Shown here one piece after another: positions 42,830 through 51,763 of a DNA stretch of 64,000 nt. Source of the stretch: Microbispora hainanensis (GTDB taxonomy: Bacteria > Actinomycetota > Actinomycetes > Streptosporangiales > Streptosporangiaceae); NCBI RefSeq assembly GCF_006874475.1, contig NZ_VIRM01000037.1:22326-86325 (forward strand), written 5' to 3'. Position 1 is the stretch's first letter. The number at the start of each line of letters is the position of its first letter. Under the pieces are notes generated by a model that was not told the origin of the DNA, made no database searches, and saw nothing but the letters and a program-made list of their open reading frames with translations. The position numbers were made by a program, and so were the translations under genes.

Positions 42830-43420
42830 ATGAGGATCTTTCTGGCCGGCGCGTCCGGCGTGATCGGGCAGCGGCTGATTCCCCGCCTGGTCAAGGAAGG
42901 GCACGTGGTCGGCGGGATGACCCGCTCACCCGGCAAGACCGAGCTACTGGCCCGGCTCGGCGCCGAGCCGATCCTGTGCGACGTCTTCGACCGCGACGCC
43001 CTCGTCAAGGCGGTCCGCGACTTCGCCCCGGACGTCATCCTGAACGAACTGACCGATCTGCCCGACGAAGTGGAGAAGCTCGATGAGCACGTGGAGCTGA
43101 ACGCGCGCATCCGGACCGAGGGCAACCAGAACCTGATCGAAGCGGCGCGGCAGAGCGGATCGCCGAAGATCCTCGCCCAGACCGTCGCCTGGCGGCTACA
43201 GGCCGGCCCCGATGCCGACGCCGTCGCCGAGCTCGAACGCTCCGTACTCGCCGAGGACGGGGTCGTGCTCAGCTACGGACAGTTCTACGGACCCGGCACC
43301 TACAACGAGCAGCAGATCCCCGCCGAGCCACGCGTCCAGATCGACCACGCCGCCGACCGTACGGTGGAACTGCTCGACGCACCGTCAGGCGTCGTCGTCA
43401 TCACCGACCAGCCCGCGTAG
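42830..43420 (+). CDS. NAD(P)-binding epimerase/oxidoreductase-like protein
   Basis: A 196-residue Rossmann-fold protein with the nucleotide motif LAGASGVIGQRLI (about 6-18) and a short extended-SDR-like layout (DVFDRDALVKAVRDFAPDVI, LRYGQFYGPG-type VVLSYGQFYGPGTY). It is shorter than typical NAD-dependent epimerases (about 280-310), without the usual C-terminal half. It may be a member of a short atypical-SDR subgroup or a truncated form. ATG at 42830 or GTG at 42821 could be the start. The HxlR gene follows after 15 bases and is co-transcribed. Confidence 0.8.
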   Translation: MRIFLAGASGVIGQRLIPRLVKEGHVVGGMTRSPGKTELLARLGAEPILCDVFDRDALVKAVRDFAPDVILNELTDLPDEVEKLDEHVELNARIRTEGNQNLIEAARQSGSPKILAQTVAWRLQAGPDADAVAELERSVLAEDGVVLSYGQFYGPGTYNEQQIPAEPRVQIDHAADRTVELLDAPSGVVVITDQPA

Positions 43421-43435
43421 AAATCAGGGGACATC

Positions 43436-43933
43436 ATGCCGCTCTCATTCGAGGGTGTTCTGGCCGATCGGACCACGTGGCGGCTGGACAACTGCTCGAT
43501 CGGCAGGTCCATGGAGACCATCGGCACGCGATCGGCGATGCTGATCCTGCGCGAGGCCTTCTACGGCACGACCCGGTTCGACGACTTCGTACGGCGGACG
43601 AAGATCGGCGACGCGATCGTCGCGGCACGGCTCAAGGACCTGACCGACATCGGGGTGTTCACCAAGCAGCCCTATCGGGAGCCGGGCAGGCGCACCCGCT
43701 ACGAATATCTGCTGACCGAGAAGGGCCAGGACCTGTTCCCTGCCGTCTTCGCGCTCATGCAGTGGGGCAACAAGCACTTACAGGGTGAGGACGGCGGCCC
43801 GCTGCGCCTCGTCGAACGGGGCACCGGCGAGCCGGTCGTGATCGGCCCGCGCACCGCCTCCGGCAGGGATGTCGGCCCCGAGGACCTCGCCATCGTGGCC
43901 CACGGCGACTGGGCCGACCCGCAGAGAGGCTGA
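43436..43933 (+). CDS. HxlR family transcriptional regulator
   Basis: A 165-residue winged-helix regulator of the HxlR type: NCSIGRSMETIGTRSAMLILREAF (about 19-42), RFDDFVRRTKIGDAIVAARLKDLTDIGVF and wing residues RTRYEYLLTEKG. The extra C-terminal region (about 118-165) is longer than in the basic HxlR domain, and its function is unknown. One Cys at about 20 is in the position of the redox-sensing Cys in other HxlR proteins. AGGGGA lies six bases before the ATG. It is distinct in sequence from the HxlR at 41.2-41.6 kb and is in one operon with the NAD(P)-binding gene. Confidence 0.9.
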   Translation: MPLSFEGVLADRTTWRLDNCSIGRSMETIGTRSAMLILREAFYGTTRFDDFVRRTKIGDAIVAARLKDLTDIGVFTKQPYREPGRRTRYEYLLTEKGQDLFPAVFALMQWGNKHLQGEDGGPLRLVERGTGEPVVIGPRTASGRDVGPEDLAIVAHGDWADPQRG

Positions 43934-44046
43934 TCGTGCGTCAGGCGCTGTTCGACACTCCAGGCGGAACGGCGGCGGAGTGGCCCGGAAATCCCCCGCG
44001 GAAATGGCCCATGCCCGGCATCCGCCGGACGCGTTAGCGTCTCCGC

Positions 44047-44757
44047 ATGCCGATCCGTGCCGTGCTCTGGGACATCGACGACACTCTGTTCGACTACGCC
44101 GGCGCCGACCGCGCCGGCCTCCGCGACCATCTGGCCGCCGAAGGGCTCGCCGCGCTGTTCTCCTCCGTCGACGACGCCCTTCGTCACTGGAAGGCCCAGA
44201 CAGAGCTGCACTGGGCGAGATTCATCGCGCAGGAGACCGACTTCCAGGGACAGCGCCGCGCGCGTGTCCGGGGCTTTCTCGGCGTGGACATGGACGACTC
44301 CGAAGCGGACGCCTGGTTCGATCGCTACGTGGCCCACTTCGAAGCCTGCTGGGCGCTCTTCCCTGACAGCCTCGCGACCTTGCACGAGCTCGCCACCGAC
44401 TTCCGGCAAGCCGTGCTGTCGAACTCCAGGCTGGACTACCAGGAACGCAAGTTGCGCATCCTCGGCGTGCGGGACCATTTCGAGACCGTCCTGTGCGCAG
44501 CCGAACTCGGCGTGTCCAAACCCCAGGCCGCCGCCTTTCACGCGGCGTGCGACGCGCTGGAGCTGCCCCCGGGCGAGGTGCTGTACGTCGGCAACGAGCC
44601 CGACATCGATGCGGGCGGTGCGATGGCCGCCGGGCTCGCCGCGGTCTGGCTTGACCGGGACGGCGTCGGCGGGCGCTCCGAGCTGGTGCGGATCACCGAT
44701 CTCGGCCAGCTTTCCCGGTTGCTGACGCCGGGACGATCGTCATGGAGCGCCGGGTAG
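44047..44757 (+). CDS. HAD family hydrolase
   Basis: A 236-residue phosphatase-like protein of the haloacid dehalogenase superfamily. Motif I is WDIDDTLFDY (about 8-17, nucleophile Asp and general acid Asp), motif II LSNSR (about 123), motif III Lys in GVSKPQ (about 157), and motif IV GNEPDIDAGG (about 181-190). The helical cap at about 17-95 is the C1 type. Substrate unknown. No near gene on the same strand is closely spaced, and a bidirectional terminator follows. Confidence 0.9.
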   Translation: MPIRAVLWDIDDTLFDYAGADRAGLRDHLAAEGLAALFSSVDDALRHWKAQTELHWARFIAQETDFQGQRRARVRGFLGVDMDDSEADAWFDRYVAHFEACWALFPDSLATLHELATDFRQAVLSNSRLDYQERKLRILGVRDHFETVLCAAELGVSKPQAAAFHAACDALELPPGEVLYVGNEPDIDAGGAMAAGLAAVWLDRDGVGGRSELVRITDLGQLSRLLTPGRSSWSAG

Positions 44758-44962
44758 CGCCGGCCTGTTCGGCCGCGGGACGAGGAGACCGTGGACGGGC
44801 CGGCCTGGATCTCCACCGGCTCGGCCTGCACATCGGTCGGGACGTTCGCTCAGGGCGAGCTCCCGGTGATGGCCTGCTCCGCCTGGAGGTGCCGTGATCA
44901 GGCGAAAGGGGAGACGCCCTGGCGGCGTGAGTCGAACTCGGCACAGACAGGCATCCATACTT

Positions 44963-44989
44963 CGAGGCCGGCGGTGACCGCCGGCCTCG
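44963..44989. terminator. Bidirectional terminator
   Basis: A perfect 12-bp stem (44963-44974 with 44978-44989) with a three-base loop, TGA. It separates the converging HAD gene and secreted protein gene. Confidence 0.75.
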
Positions 44990-45017
44990 GTGAGCGCGAA
45001 CGCTCAATCCGCCACGA

Positions 45018-47348
45018 TCACTTCATCTCGAACTCGGCCCGATGCACGCTGCCGTCGGCCAACGTCACCGTGAAGGTGCGCCGGCTCCCCGCCCACGACC
45101 GCGGCGTATCGACGTTGAGGTGGTAGGAGCCGAGCGTGCTGATCCAGTGATACTCGGCCCCCGGCGCGTCGAACGTGGCCGACACGACCGCCGGCTCGCC
45201 GTCCTCCTCGCCGCCCATCGTCCACGTGATCGGGATGGTCCGGCCGGCGTTGACGACGGTGACGCCGTCCGCCTTGACCGGGGGCCTGAACCCGCCGAAC
45301 GTCCCGGGCGCCGGGACGGTGACGGTGGCGGTGGCGGACCGGGAGGCGTCGGCGGTCGAGGTGGCGGCGACCGTCAGAGTCCGTGCCTTCTCGTCGGACG
45401 CGACCGTCAACAGCCCCTCGCCGTCGATGGTCGTGCCGGCGCTCGCGTTGCCGCTCACGCTCCACGTCACGCTCCGCGCCGGGTGGCCGTCGCCGGTCAC
45501 CGTGGCGGTGAAGGAGCGCTTCTCACCCCTGGAGACGGTGACGGCCGAGGGAGTGACCGACACCCCGGTCACGACCGGCGCCGGAGGCGTCGCCGTGAAC
45601 GAGAAGTTGGTGTCGTCCCAGAAGTAGCCCACTCCGGTGTTGGCGTTCACGCCCCCGAAGTAGCGGTTGTCCGGGTCGTAGAAGACCGCTTCGAAATACT
45701 GGGACTGCGCGGAGTTGCGGTAGACCTCGTAGTCCATGTGGCCGTCGTCCTGCAGGTCGATGACCGCGATCGACATGGGCCCGTGGCCCAGGCCGATCAC
45801 GAGGTGACCACGCACCCATGCCGCGCTCTGGACGACGTCGTACGCGCTGTTGATGTGATAGGTCGCCAGGACGTCCCACGTGCCGTTGTACTCCCCGCCG
45901 GCCACCGGGGCGTAGACGCCGTAACGCCCGTGATCGGTGCCGGTGGACAGCTTGATCGTGCGTACGGTGGTGCCGTCGTCGGTCAGCATCACCGCGACGC
46001 CGGGCTGGTCGGTCCAGATCACGTTGCACTTGGCGCCGAAGTCGTCGGGGACGTCGAAGGCGGTGGCGTGCACGCCGTTGAGCGTGTTCGTGCCGTCGAG
46101 GTCGATGTTCGACGCCTTGACGACGTAGAACTCCGGCGCCTGGGTGTAGCTGCTGGATCCGTTGCCGAAGATCAGGTCGCCGCTCGCCGCGTCGTAGGAG
46201 AACGAGTTGAGGTGGCCGAAGTTGTGCGTGAACGTGTGGACGAGGGTGGCCGTCTTCGCGCCGTAGTCGATGTCGTAGACGTACACGTGGCCGTTCGCGA
46301 CGGTGTGGCTGTCCTCGCTGGCGGCGGCGATCCACAGCTTGCCGTCGACGAAGTTGCCGCCCTGCTCGTCGTGCATCCCGGGAACGGTGAACTGCGGCGT
46401 GACGGTCGAGGCGTTCACCGTGTAGTTGTCCCGCGGGTCCAGCTTGACCGTGCTGAGCGTGACCCAGGGGCTTCGCTCGTTCACGTCGATCGGCCGCACC
46501 GAGTCGGCGGCGTCGTGGCTGAGGACGTACGAGATCTTCGCGGTTCCGGAGGGGATCACGTAGACGTACGGCGAGGCCAGGCTCTTCCAGCCGGACGACG
46601 GCGGCAAGAAGGCGCCGTTCGCGTCGTAGGCGAAGATCGTCACCGAGACGTCCGCGCCCTTGGGGCCGCCGTCGAACTTCAGCGCCTGCCAGGAGCGATC
46701 GACGGCGACCGGCGCCTTCAGGCGGATCCGCGTCGCGACGTCGCTCGTGCCGTCCCGCTTCTCCCCGGTCGCCGAGGCGATCGTCCCCTGCTCGAAGTCG
46801 TTGAACGCGGGGTCGCTCGTGGACGGCGAAGCGGTGGTGCCGCTGTCGGCGACGCCGATGGTGAGCCAGGCGGCGTGGTCGGCCGGGGTGATCGCCCCGC
46901 CCGCGTGATACTTCAGGACGTAGCGGATCTTCGCGGTTCCGGCGGGGATCGTGTAGACGTACGGCGAGGCCAGGCTCTTCCAGCCGGTCGACGGCGACAG
47001 GTAGCCGCCGTCGGCGTCGTAGGCGAAGACCGTCACGTCGATGTCCGGGCTGCCGGCGGCCTCGGTGAACGCCAGCGTCCGCCACGAGCTGCCGACGGCA
47101 GCGGCGGTCGTGAGGCGAATGCGCGTCGAGTCATCGCCGTCGAGGCCGGTGGCGGAGGCGATGGTGCCCGGCTCCAGGGCGTAGAACGCCGGGTCGGTGA
47201 TCGTCGTGGCGGTCGTCGCCGCCGACGCCGGAGCGGCGAGCCCCGGGAGAACGAGGATCACGGTCAGCGCGGCGAGAATCGCGCCGAGTGCCCTGAAGGC
47301 CACCCCGCGTTTCGATCTTGTCGGCTCGGGTCGGAACGCCGGCTCCAC
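45018..47348 (-). CDS. Large secreted multidomain protein with duplicated modules and Ig-like domain
   Basis: A 776-residue exported protein. After a signal peptide (about 14-43), two similar modules of about 110 residues (about 50-165 and 178-300) share GTIASATG, TRIRL, a FAYDA segment, GWKSLASPYVY and IPxGTAKIxYVL; each looks like a beta-sandwich. The middle (about 310-590) has beta-propeller-like repeats and no recognised enzyme motif. A bacterial Ig-like domain (about 600-680) and a C-terminal beta domain, with PVK and AGRTIPITW motifs as in the 'PxKF' type, end the protein. GTG at 47348 has GGAGGA five bases upstream. Possibly an adhesin or polymer-binding surface protein. Confidence 0.75.
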   Translation of the reverse strand: MEPAFRPEPTRSKRGVAFRALGAILAALTVILVLPGLAAPASAATTATTITDPAFYALEPGTIASATGLDGDDSTRIRLTTAAAVGSSWRTLAFTEAAGSPDIDVTVFAYDADGGYLSPSTGWKSLASPYVYTIPAGTAKIRYVLKYHAGGAITPADHAAWLTIGVADSGTTASPSTSDPAFNDFEQGTIASATGEKRDGTSDVATRIRLKAPVAVDRSWQALKFDGGPKGADVSVTIFAYDANGAFLPPSSGWKSLASPYVYVIPSGTAKISYVLSHDAADSVRPIDVNERSPWVTLSTVKLDPRDNYTVNASTVTPQFTVPGMHDEQGGNFVDGKLWIAAASEDSHTVANGHVYVYDIDYGAKTATLVHTFTHNFGHLNSFSYDAASGDLIFGNGSSSYTQAPEFYVVKASNIDLDGTNTLNGVHATAFDVPDDFGAKCNVIWTDQPGVAVMLTDDGTTVRTIKLSTGTDHGRYGVYAPVAGGEYNGTWDVLATYHINSAYDVVQSAAWVRGHLVIGLGHGPMSIAVIDLQDDGHMDYEVYRNSAQSQYFEAVFYDPDNRYFGGVNANTGVGYFWDDTNFSFTATPPAPVVTGVSVTPSAVTVSRGEKRSFTATVTGDGHPARSVTWSVSGNASAGTTIDGEGLLTVASDEKARTLTVAATSTADASRSATATVTVPAPGTFGGFRPPVKADGVTVVNAGRTIPITWTMGGEEDGEPAVVSATFDAPGAEYHWISTLGSYHLNVDTPRSWAGSRRTFTVTLADGSVHRAEFEMK

Positions 47349-47567
47349 TGTCTTCCTCCATCACGTCGCCGTCTGTCGGCCTGAGAACCGCACGGTCGCG
47401 GAGGCCTCGGCAGATTGAATCCGCCTTCCATGAACGAAATCGGGCATGACGCCGAAGATCGGCTGAAGGAAGATGAATCTTCACGAAGCGGATGTCGGTG
47501 GGCCGGAACCTGCGGAGGGGTCAGGGGTGTAGAGGAAGCGACCACGTACGCCCCTGAGGAGTCGTCC

Positions 47568-48038
47568 ATGCTTCGCACCGCGCTGATCCCGATATTGGCG
47601 CCGATACTGACCCTGACCCTGGCCTGTTCCCTGCTCGCGGGGTGTGCCGAGCAGCCGTCCGGCGGATGTCCCGACCGGTTGTCACCGGCGCCGCTGCCCA
47701 CCTGGGCCCGCACGGGGTTCCGCCCGCCCGACCAGGCGATGCCGTACGTCCTGGGGGACCAGGGCGACATCGTGGCCGTGGTGTTCGGCGATCGGTTGCT
47801 GTCGCCGCCGGAGGAAAATCGCGGCAACAAGATCCTCTGGGTGTCGCGGGTGTCCCAGGACGGGGATCCCCTGCGGATCGAGGCGCGCCTGGACGGCTCG
47901 GGTGCTCCCGTCGTACGCGAGGTGCCCGGCGGACCCGGCCCGTCGGGCGTCGACCTGCCGAAGGCGGGCTGCTGGCACCTGACGTTGCGCTGGTCGGGCC
48001 ACGTCGACACCCTCAGGCTGCGATACGTCCAGCCGTGA
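47568..48038 (+). CDS. Putative lipoprotein
   Basis: A 156-residue exported protein with signal peptide and lipobox (LACSLLAGC; lipid-linked Cys about 26). The mature part starts with Gln/Pro/Ser and has two more Cys (GCPDRL and GCWHLTLRW), with strand-rich stretches (DIVAVVFGDRLL, LRIEARLDG). The ending with a W-H-L-T-L-R-W stretch resembles small Ig-like actinobacterial lipoproteins; no family name can be given. ATG at 47568 stands behind GAGGAG; the frame is open to 47415 but lacks an export signal there. Confidence 0.78.
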   Translation: MLRTALIPILAPILTLTLACSLLAGCAEQPSGGCPDRLSPAPLPTWARTGFRPPDQAMPYVLGDQGDIVAVVFGDRLLSPPEENRGNKILWVSRVSQDGDPLRIEARLDGSGAPVVREVPGGPGPSGVDLPKAGCWHLTLRWSGHVDTLRLRYVQP

Positions 48039-48042
48039 CGGC

Positions 48043-48084
48043 GGGGCGGCGGGCGCCGGCGTTTCGGATAGCGCCCGCCGCCCC
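48043..48084. terminator. Bidirectional terminator
   Basis: A 14-bp stem (48043-48056 with 48071-48084), loop of 14 bases, between the converging lipoprotein genes. Confidence 0.7.
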
Positions 48085-48090
48085 GGGTGG

Positions 48091-48708
48091 TTACTGCGGG
48101 CCGGGCTGGAGCGCGCGGCCGCCGCCGAACGCCTTCACGCGGCAGGTGTCCTGGATCTTGGCGATGTCGACGTCGTCCCCGGGGACGCTCGCGTACCGCC
48201 AGCCGATCTTGGCGGGGGCGGGCTCCTTGACGAGGTGGACGTCGAAGCCGTGGTCCTGCAGGCACTTGGCCTCGATGCGGACGCTCTTGGCGTAGTTCGG
48301 GTTCTTGGCCGGGTCCATCTCCGGCGGCAGCAGCGGCCGCAGGCGCTCGCAGGCGGCCCGCGCGGACTTCTCCGCCGCCTTGGACCAGGTGCCCTTGCTC
48401 GGCATGCCGTGCTTGGTCAGGCACCGGGCGTACGCCTCACGGAACTTGCGCACCTCGGCGGCGGAGCTGTTCAGGCGCAGCTGCGGGCGGGACTCCGTGG
48501 TGTGGGCGGGCTTGTGCGAGGTCTGCGCGGTCTGCGCCGCGGCCGCCCGGGTGGCCGACGCGTGACCGGCCGAGACGGGAGTGGGCGTGCCGGGGGCGCC
48601 CGCCGCCTCGGCGGTGCCGCAGGCGGTGAGGACGCCGCAGGCCAGGGCGGCGAAGGAGATCGCGGTGACGTGTCGTGCGGACATGCGCCGCTCGGTTCGG
48701 TTGCTCAT
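48091..48708 (-). CDS. Putative lipoprotein with Cys-rich helical domain
   Basis: A 205-residue exported protein; the signal peptide ends at a lipobox (GVLTACG; Cys about 30), then a Ala/Thr/Ser-rich linker (about 31-75). The domain from about 80 has four Cys (ARCLTKHGM, AACERL, AKCLQDHG, DTCRVK) spaced as two helical hairpins, each with a C-x-x-x-H-G type motif, which may be disulphide-linked. The gene is divergent from the two-component operon (gap of about 100 bases) and probably its target or a partner of its sensor. Similar lipoproteins next to two-component genes are frequent in Streptosporangiales; function unknown. Confidence 0.78.
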   Translation of the reverse strand: MSNRTERRMSARHVTAISFAALACGVLTACGTAEAAGAPGTPTPVSAGHASATRAAAAQTAQTSHKPAHTTESRPQLRLNSSAAEVRKFREAYARCLTKHGMPSKGTWSKAAEKSARAACERLRPLLPPEMDPAKNPNYAKSVRIEAKCLQDHGFDVHLVKEPAPAKIGWRYASVPGDDVDIAKIQDTCRVKAFGGGRALQPGPQ

Positions 48709-48811
48709 GCCGGAGAGAATGGCCGGGCAATGTCAGGAACTTGTCAGGAACCTTTGGCCGGCAGATGAGCAGGGGCGAGATGGTCCTCGGGCCGACCTAC
48801 TATCGCCATCT

Positions 48812-49531
48812 GTGGGTGCATATGTCCTGATAGCAGAGGACGACGTCAAGCAGGCCGAGCTCATCCGCCGCTATCTGGAGCGGGAGGGCCACGAGGTCGA
48901 CGCCGTCCATGACGGCCGCGCGGCCCTGGATTCGGTACGCCGGCGGGCCCCCGATCTGCTGGTGCTCGACGTGATGATGCCCAAGGTCGACGGACTGGAC
49001 GTCTGCCGCATCCTGCGCGCCGAGTCGGACCTCCCGGTGCTGATGCTGACCGCCCGTTCCACCGAGGACGACCTGCTGCTCGGCCTCGACCTCGGCGCGG
49101 ACGACTACATGACCAAGCCGTACAGCCCGCGCGAGCTGATGGCGCGCGTCCGCACGCTGCTCAGGCGTGCCCGCGCCGTCGCCGTGCCGGCCCGGCCGCC
49201 CGCGCCGGTGCTGAGGGCCGGCGCCCTGATCGTGGACCCGGACCGCCACGAGGTCAGCGTGGACGGCGTGCCCGTCGAGTGCACCCCCGGCGAGTTCGCG
49301 GTGCTGGAGCTGCTCGTCAGCGAGCCGGGACGGGTGTTCACCCGCGAGCAGATCCTCACCCGGCTTCACGGGTTCGACCGCTACATCACCTCACGCACCG
49401 TGGACGTCCACGTGATGAACCTCCGCCGGAAGATAGAGCCCGCGCCGCGCCGTCCCGTACGGCTCCTCACCGTCTATGGGGTGGGCTACAAGCTCGCCGA
49501 CGACCGGCGGGACGGGCGCGATGCGGGCTGA
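48812..49531 (+). CDS. OmpR-family response regulator
   Basis: A 239-residue two-component regulator. Receiver domain (about 4-118): acidic pair AEDD (about 8-11), phospho-acceptor Asp in LLVLDVMMPK (about 55), Thr in MLTARS and Lys in MTKPYSPRE (about 106). A winged-helix DNA-binding domain follows (about 140-232; CTPGEFAVLELLVSEPGRVF, RTVDVHVMNLRRKI). GTG at 48812; no strong Shine-Dalgarno box, so the message may be leaderless or nearly so. The kinase start overlaps the stop region by 11 bases. Divergent lipoprotein gene is a likely target. Confidence 0.93.
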   Translation: MGAYVLIAEDDVKQAELIRRYLEREGHEVDAVHDGRAALDSVRRRAPDLLVLDVMMPKVDGLDVCRILRAESDLPVLMLTARSTEDDLLLGLDLGADDYMTKPYSPRELMARVRTLLRRARAVAVPARPPAPVLRAGALIVDPDRHEVSVDGVPVECTPGEFAVLELLVSEPGRVFTREQILTRLHGFDRYITSRTVDVHVMNLRRKIEPAPRRPVRLLTVYGVGYKLADDRRDGRDAG

Positions 49532-51377
49532 CGTGCCGCTGCACCGCAGCCTGCTGGTGCGGGTGCTCGCGGTGTCCGTGCTGGTGTCGGTCTGCTCGAT
49601 CGCGGCCACGGCCTGGCTGACCGCGCGGAGCACCACCGTGGCGATCAGGCAGGAACAGGGGCAGGCGCTCACCGACGACGCCCGCACGTACGACACCCTG
49701 CTCGGCTACGCGGCCACCCACCCCGGCTGGAACGGCGCGGGGGAGGTCGTGCGGCAGTTGGCGCGCGACACCGGTCGCCGCGTCACGATCACTACGGAGC
49801 AGCGCGTGCCACTCGTGGACTCCGACAGCGGGCCGCCCGCGAAGCTGCCCGCCCGGCCGACCGCGTCGATCGACCCGCTGCACATCGACACGGCCCTGGC
49901 GGCCGCGTCCGGTTCGTCCCTGACCACCGGGTCTTCGGATGCACTGGTGCCGCAGGGCGATGCCCTGGCGGCGGTGACCGACCACATCGACCCGCGCGCC
50001 GTGGGCCCCTTCCTGCTGCCGCGCAAGGAACGCGACGCCCTGCGCGTCGCCGCCGAACGGCGTGCCGCCTGCCTGCGCGGCTCCTTCGGCTCCGTCGCCA
50101 CGATCGCCTACAGCCCGAGCGGACGGCCCGTGCTCGACACCCGGGGCGCGCGTCCATACTCCGATACCCGGTGCCCGAACACCGTCCTCGACCGGCCGAC
50201 CGCCACCGAGGCCAAGGCCCTCGCGGCGCTGCAGAAGCTCGTCGACAACTGCCTGGAGCGGCGGCACGAGTCGCACGTGCGGCTCAACCTCGACTTCACC
50301 TGGACGCGGGTGCCCGGGGCCGTTCCCGCCCAGGCGGCGGGCGACGGCCCCCGCGGCGGCGTCGTCCCGGAGTGCGTCGCCGGCAGCCGCCGCGAGCAGC
50401 TCACGCCGTACGTCGCCCCGCCCGCGCTGCTCTTCCTCAGCAGCCGCGGTGGGGACACGTCCACCGTCTTCGACCTGTCGCCGGAGAACCAGGCCCGCAT
50501 CGCCGGCGTCGCCGCCCTCGTGCTGCTGATCACCGTCACCGCCAGCGTCACGGCCGGCACCCGGCTGAGCCGCCCCCTGCGGGCGCTCACCGACGCCGTA
50601 CGGCAGATGGAGGAAGGGCGCGCCGCCCGCGTCGAGGTCAAGGGGAAGGACGAGATCGGCAGGCTCGCCGCGGCCTTCAACGCGATGGCCGAGCGGCGCG
50701 AGCGGCTGGAGGAGCTGCGCAAGGCGATGGTCGGCGACGTCGCCCACGAGCTGCGGACGCCGCTGAGCAACATCCGCGGCTGGCTGGAGGCGGCCCAGGA
50801 CGGGCTCGCCGACCCCGATCCGGAGCTCGTGGCGTCGCTGCTGGAGGAGGCGCTCCTGCTCCAGCACGTCATCGACGACCTTCAAGACCTGGCGGTGGCC
50901 GACGCGGGCGAGCTGAGAGTGCACACCGAGCCGGTCGACGTGGCCGACCTGCTGGCCCAGGTCGCGACCGCGCACCGGGGCGGCGCGGAGGCCGCCGGCG
51001 TCACCCTGCTGACGAAGGCAGACGGCCGCCTCCATCTGGTCGCCGACCCCGTACGGCTGCGCCAGGCGGTGGGCAACCTCGTCTCCAACGCCGTACGGCA
51101 CACCCCGCCCGGCGGCACCGTGAGCCTGCACGCCCGCCGCGCCGACGGCGACGTGGTGATCGACGTCGCCGACACCGGCAGCGGGATCGCCCCCGACGAC
51201 CTCCCGCTGGTCTTCGAGAGGTTCTGGCGGGTGGAGAAGTCGCGCAGCAGGCGGAGCGGGGGCAGCGGGCTCGGCCTGCCCATCGCCCGCAAGCTGGCCG
51301 AGGCCCACGGCGGGTCGCTCAGCGCCACCAGCGTCATCGGCGAAGGCTCGACCTTCACCCTCCGGCTGCCCGCTTGA
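49521..51377 (+). CDS. Sensor histidine kinase
   Basis: A 618-residue membrane kinase: first span about 12-33, a large extracellular region (about 34-325), second span about 330-352, HAMP (about 353-405), HisKA with phospho-acceptor His in GDVAHELRTPLSNIRGW (about 408), and HATPase with NAVRHTPPGG, DTGSGIAPDDL and GGSGLGLPIARK. The extracellular domain is longer than usual for this class and holds Cys at RRAACLRGS, RCPNTV, NCLERR and PECVAG, which may pair in disulphides. The signal is unknown. Pair with the response regulator (11-base overlap). Confidence 0.93.
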   Translation: MRADVPLHRSLLVRVLAVSVLVSVCSIAATAWLTARSTTVAIRQEQGQALTDDARTYDTLLGYAATHPGWNGAGEVVRQLARDTGRRVTITTEQRVPLVDSDSGPPAKLPARPTASIDPLHIDTALAAASGSSLTTGSSDALVPQGDALAAVTDHIDPRAVGPFLLPRKERDALRVAAERRAACLRGSFGSVATIAYSPSGRPVLDTRGARPYSDTRCPNTVLDRPTATEAKALAALQKLVDNCLERRHESHVRLNLDFTWTRVPGAVPAQAAGDGPRGGVVPECVAGSRREQLTPYVAPPALLFLSSRGGDTSTVFDLSPENQARIAGVAALVLLITVTASVTAGTRLSRPLRALTDAVRQMEEGRAARVEVKGKDEIGRLAAAFNAMAERRERLEELRKAMVGDVAHELRTPLSNIRGWLEAAQDGLADPDPELVASLLEEALLLQHVIDDLQDLAVADAGELRVHTEPVDVADLLAQVATAHRGGAEAAGVTLLTKADGRLHLVADPVRLRQAVGNLVSNAVRHTPPGGTVSLHARRADGDVVIDVADTGSGIAPDDLPLVFERFWRVEKSRSRRSGGSGLGLPIARKLAEAHGGSLSATSVIGEGSTFTLRLPA

Positions 51378-51412
51378 CCGAAGTCCACCCGGCTTTGACT
51401 AACTTGGCGCTT

Positions 51413-51763
51413 GTGACCACCGATGATGAGCGTGACGCTCTGGCGCGGGAGCTGCTTCGTCTGAGCCTTCCTGAACTGGTGGACGTACTCCGTCGTGTGC
51501 TGCCCGCTCACGCTGAACAAGGCACCGTGCCCTCTACGCTCGCCCTTGCCGAAGTCTCCCGGCCACCAGGCGGAGACTCGTCATCGGCTCAGCCCTTCAT
51601 CGAGGCAGTCGCCTGGCCGGACCGGGACCACTACGACGGTGGCTTCGGGCCGAATCCGGCGAATTACGAGCAAGGCAGTTGCCCCGGCTGCGGCCTGAAA
51701 GTGACGTCCACGGCCAAGCGCGCCTTCTGTCCGCTGTGCGGGACGCTCTGCCGGCTCACCTAG
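51413..51763 (+). CDS. Small protein with C-terminal zinc ribbon
   Basis: A 116-residue soluble protein. The N-terminal helix segment (DERDALARELLRLSLPELVDVLRRVLP, about 5-30) is typical for a dimerising helix pair. A Pro/Ser linker follows, then a zinc ribbon with CPGC and CPLC pairs (about 92-113) at the C-terminus. Function unknown; may bind DNA, RNA or protein. GTG at 51413 has weak ribosome-binding sequence; it lies 36 bases behind the kinase gene. Its 3' end overlaps the 3' end of the opposing monooxygenase gene by eight bases. Confidence 0.65.
   Translation: MTTDDERDALARELLRLSLPELVDVLRRVLPAHAEQGTVPSTLALAEVSRPPGGDSSSAQPFIEAVAWPDRDHYDGGFGPNPANYEQGSCPGCGLKVTSTAKRAFCPLCGTLCRLT

Noticed and set aside
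45042..47384. Long open frame antisense to the secreted protein gene
   Set aside because: Shadow frame; the minus-strand product has a signal peptide, ribosome-binding site and clear domains.
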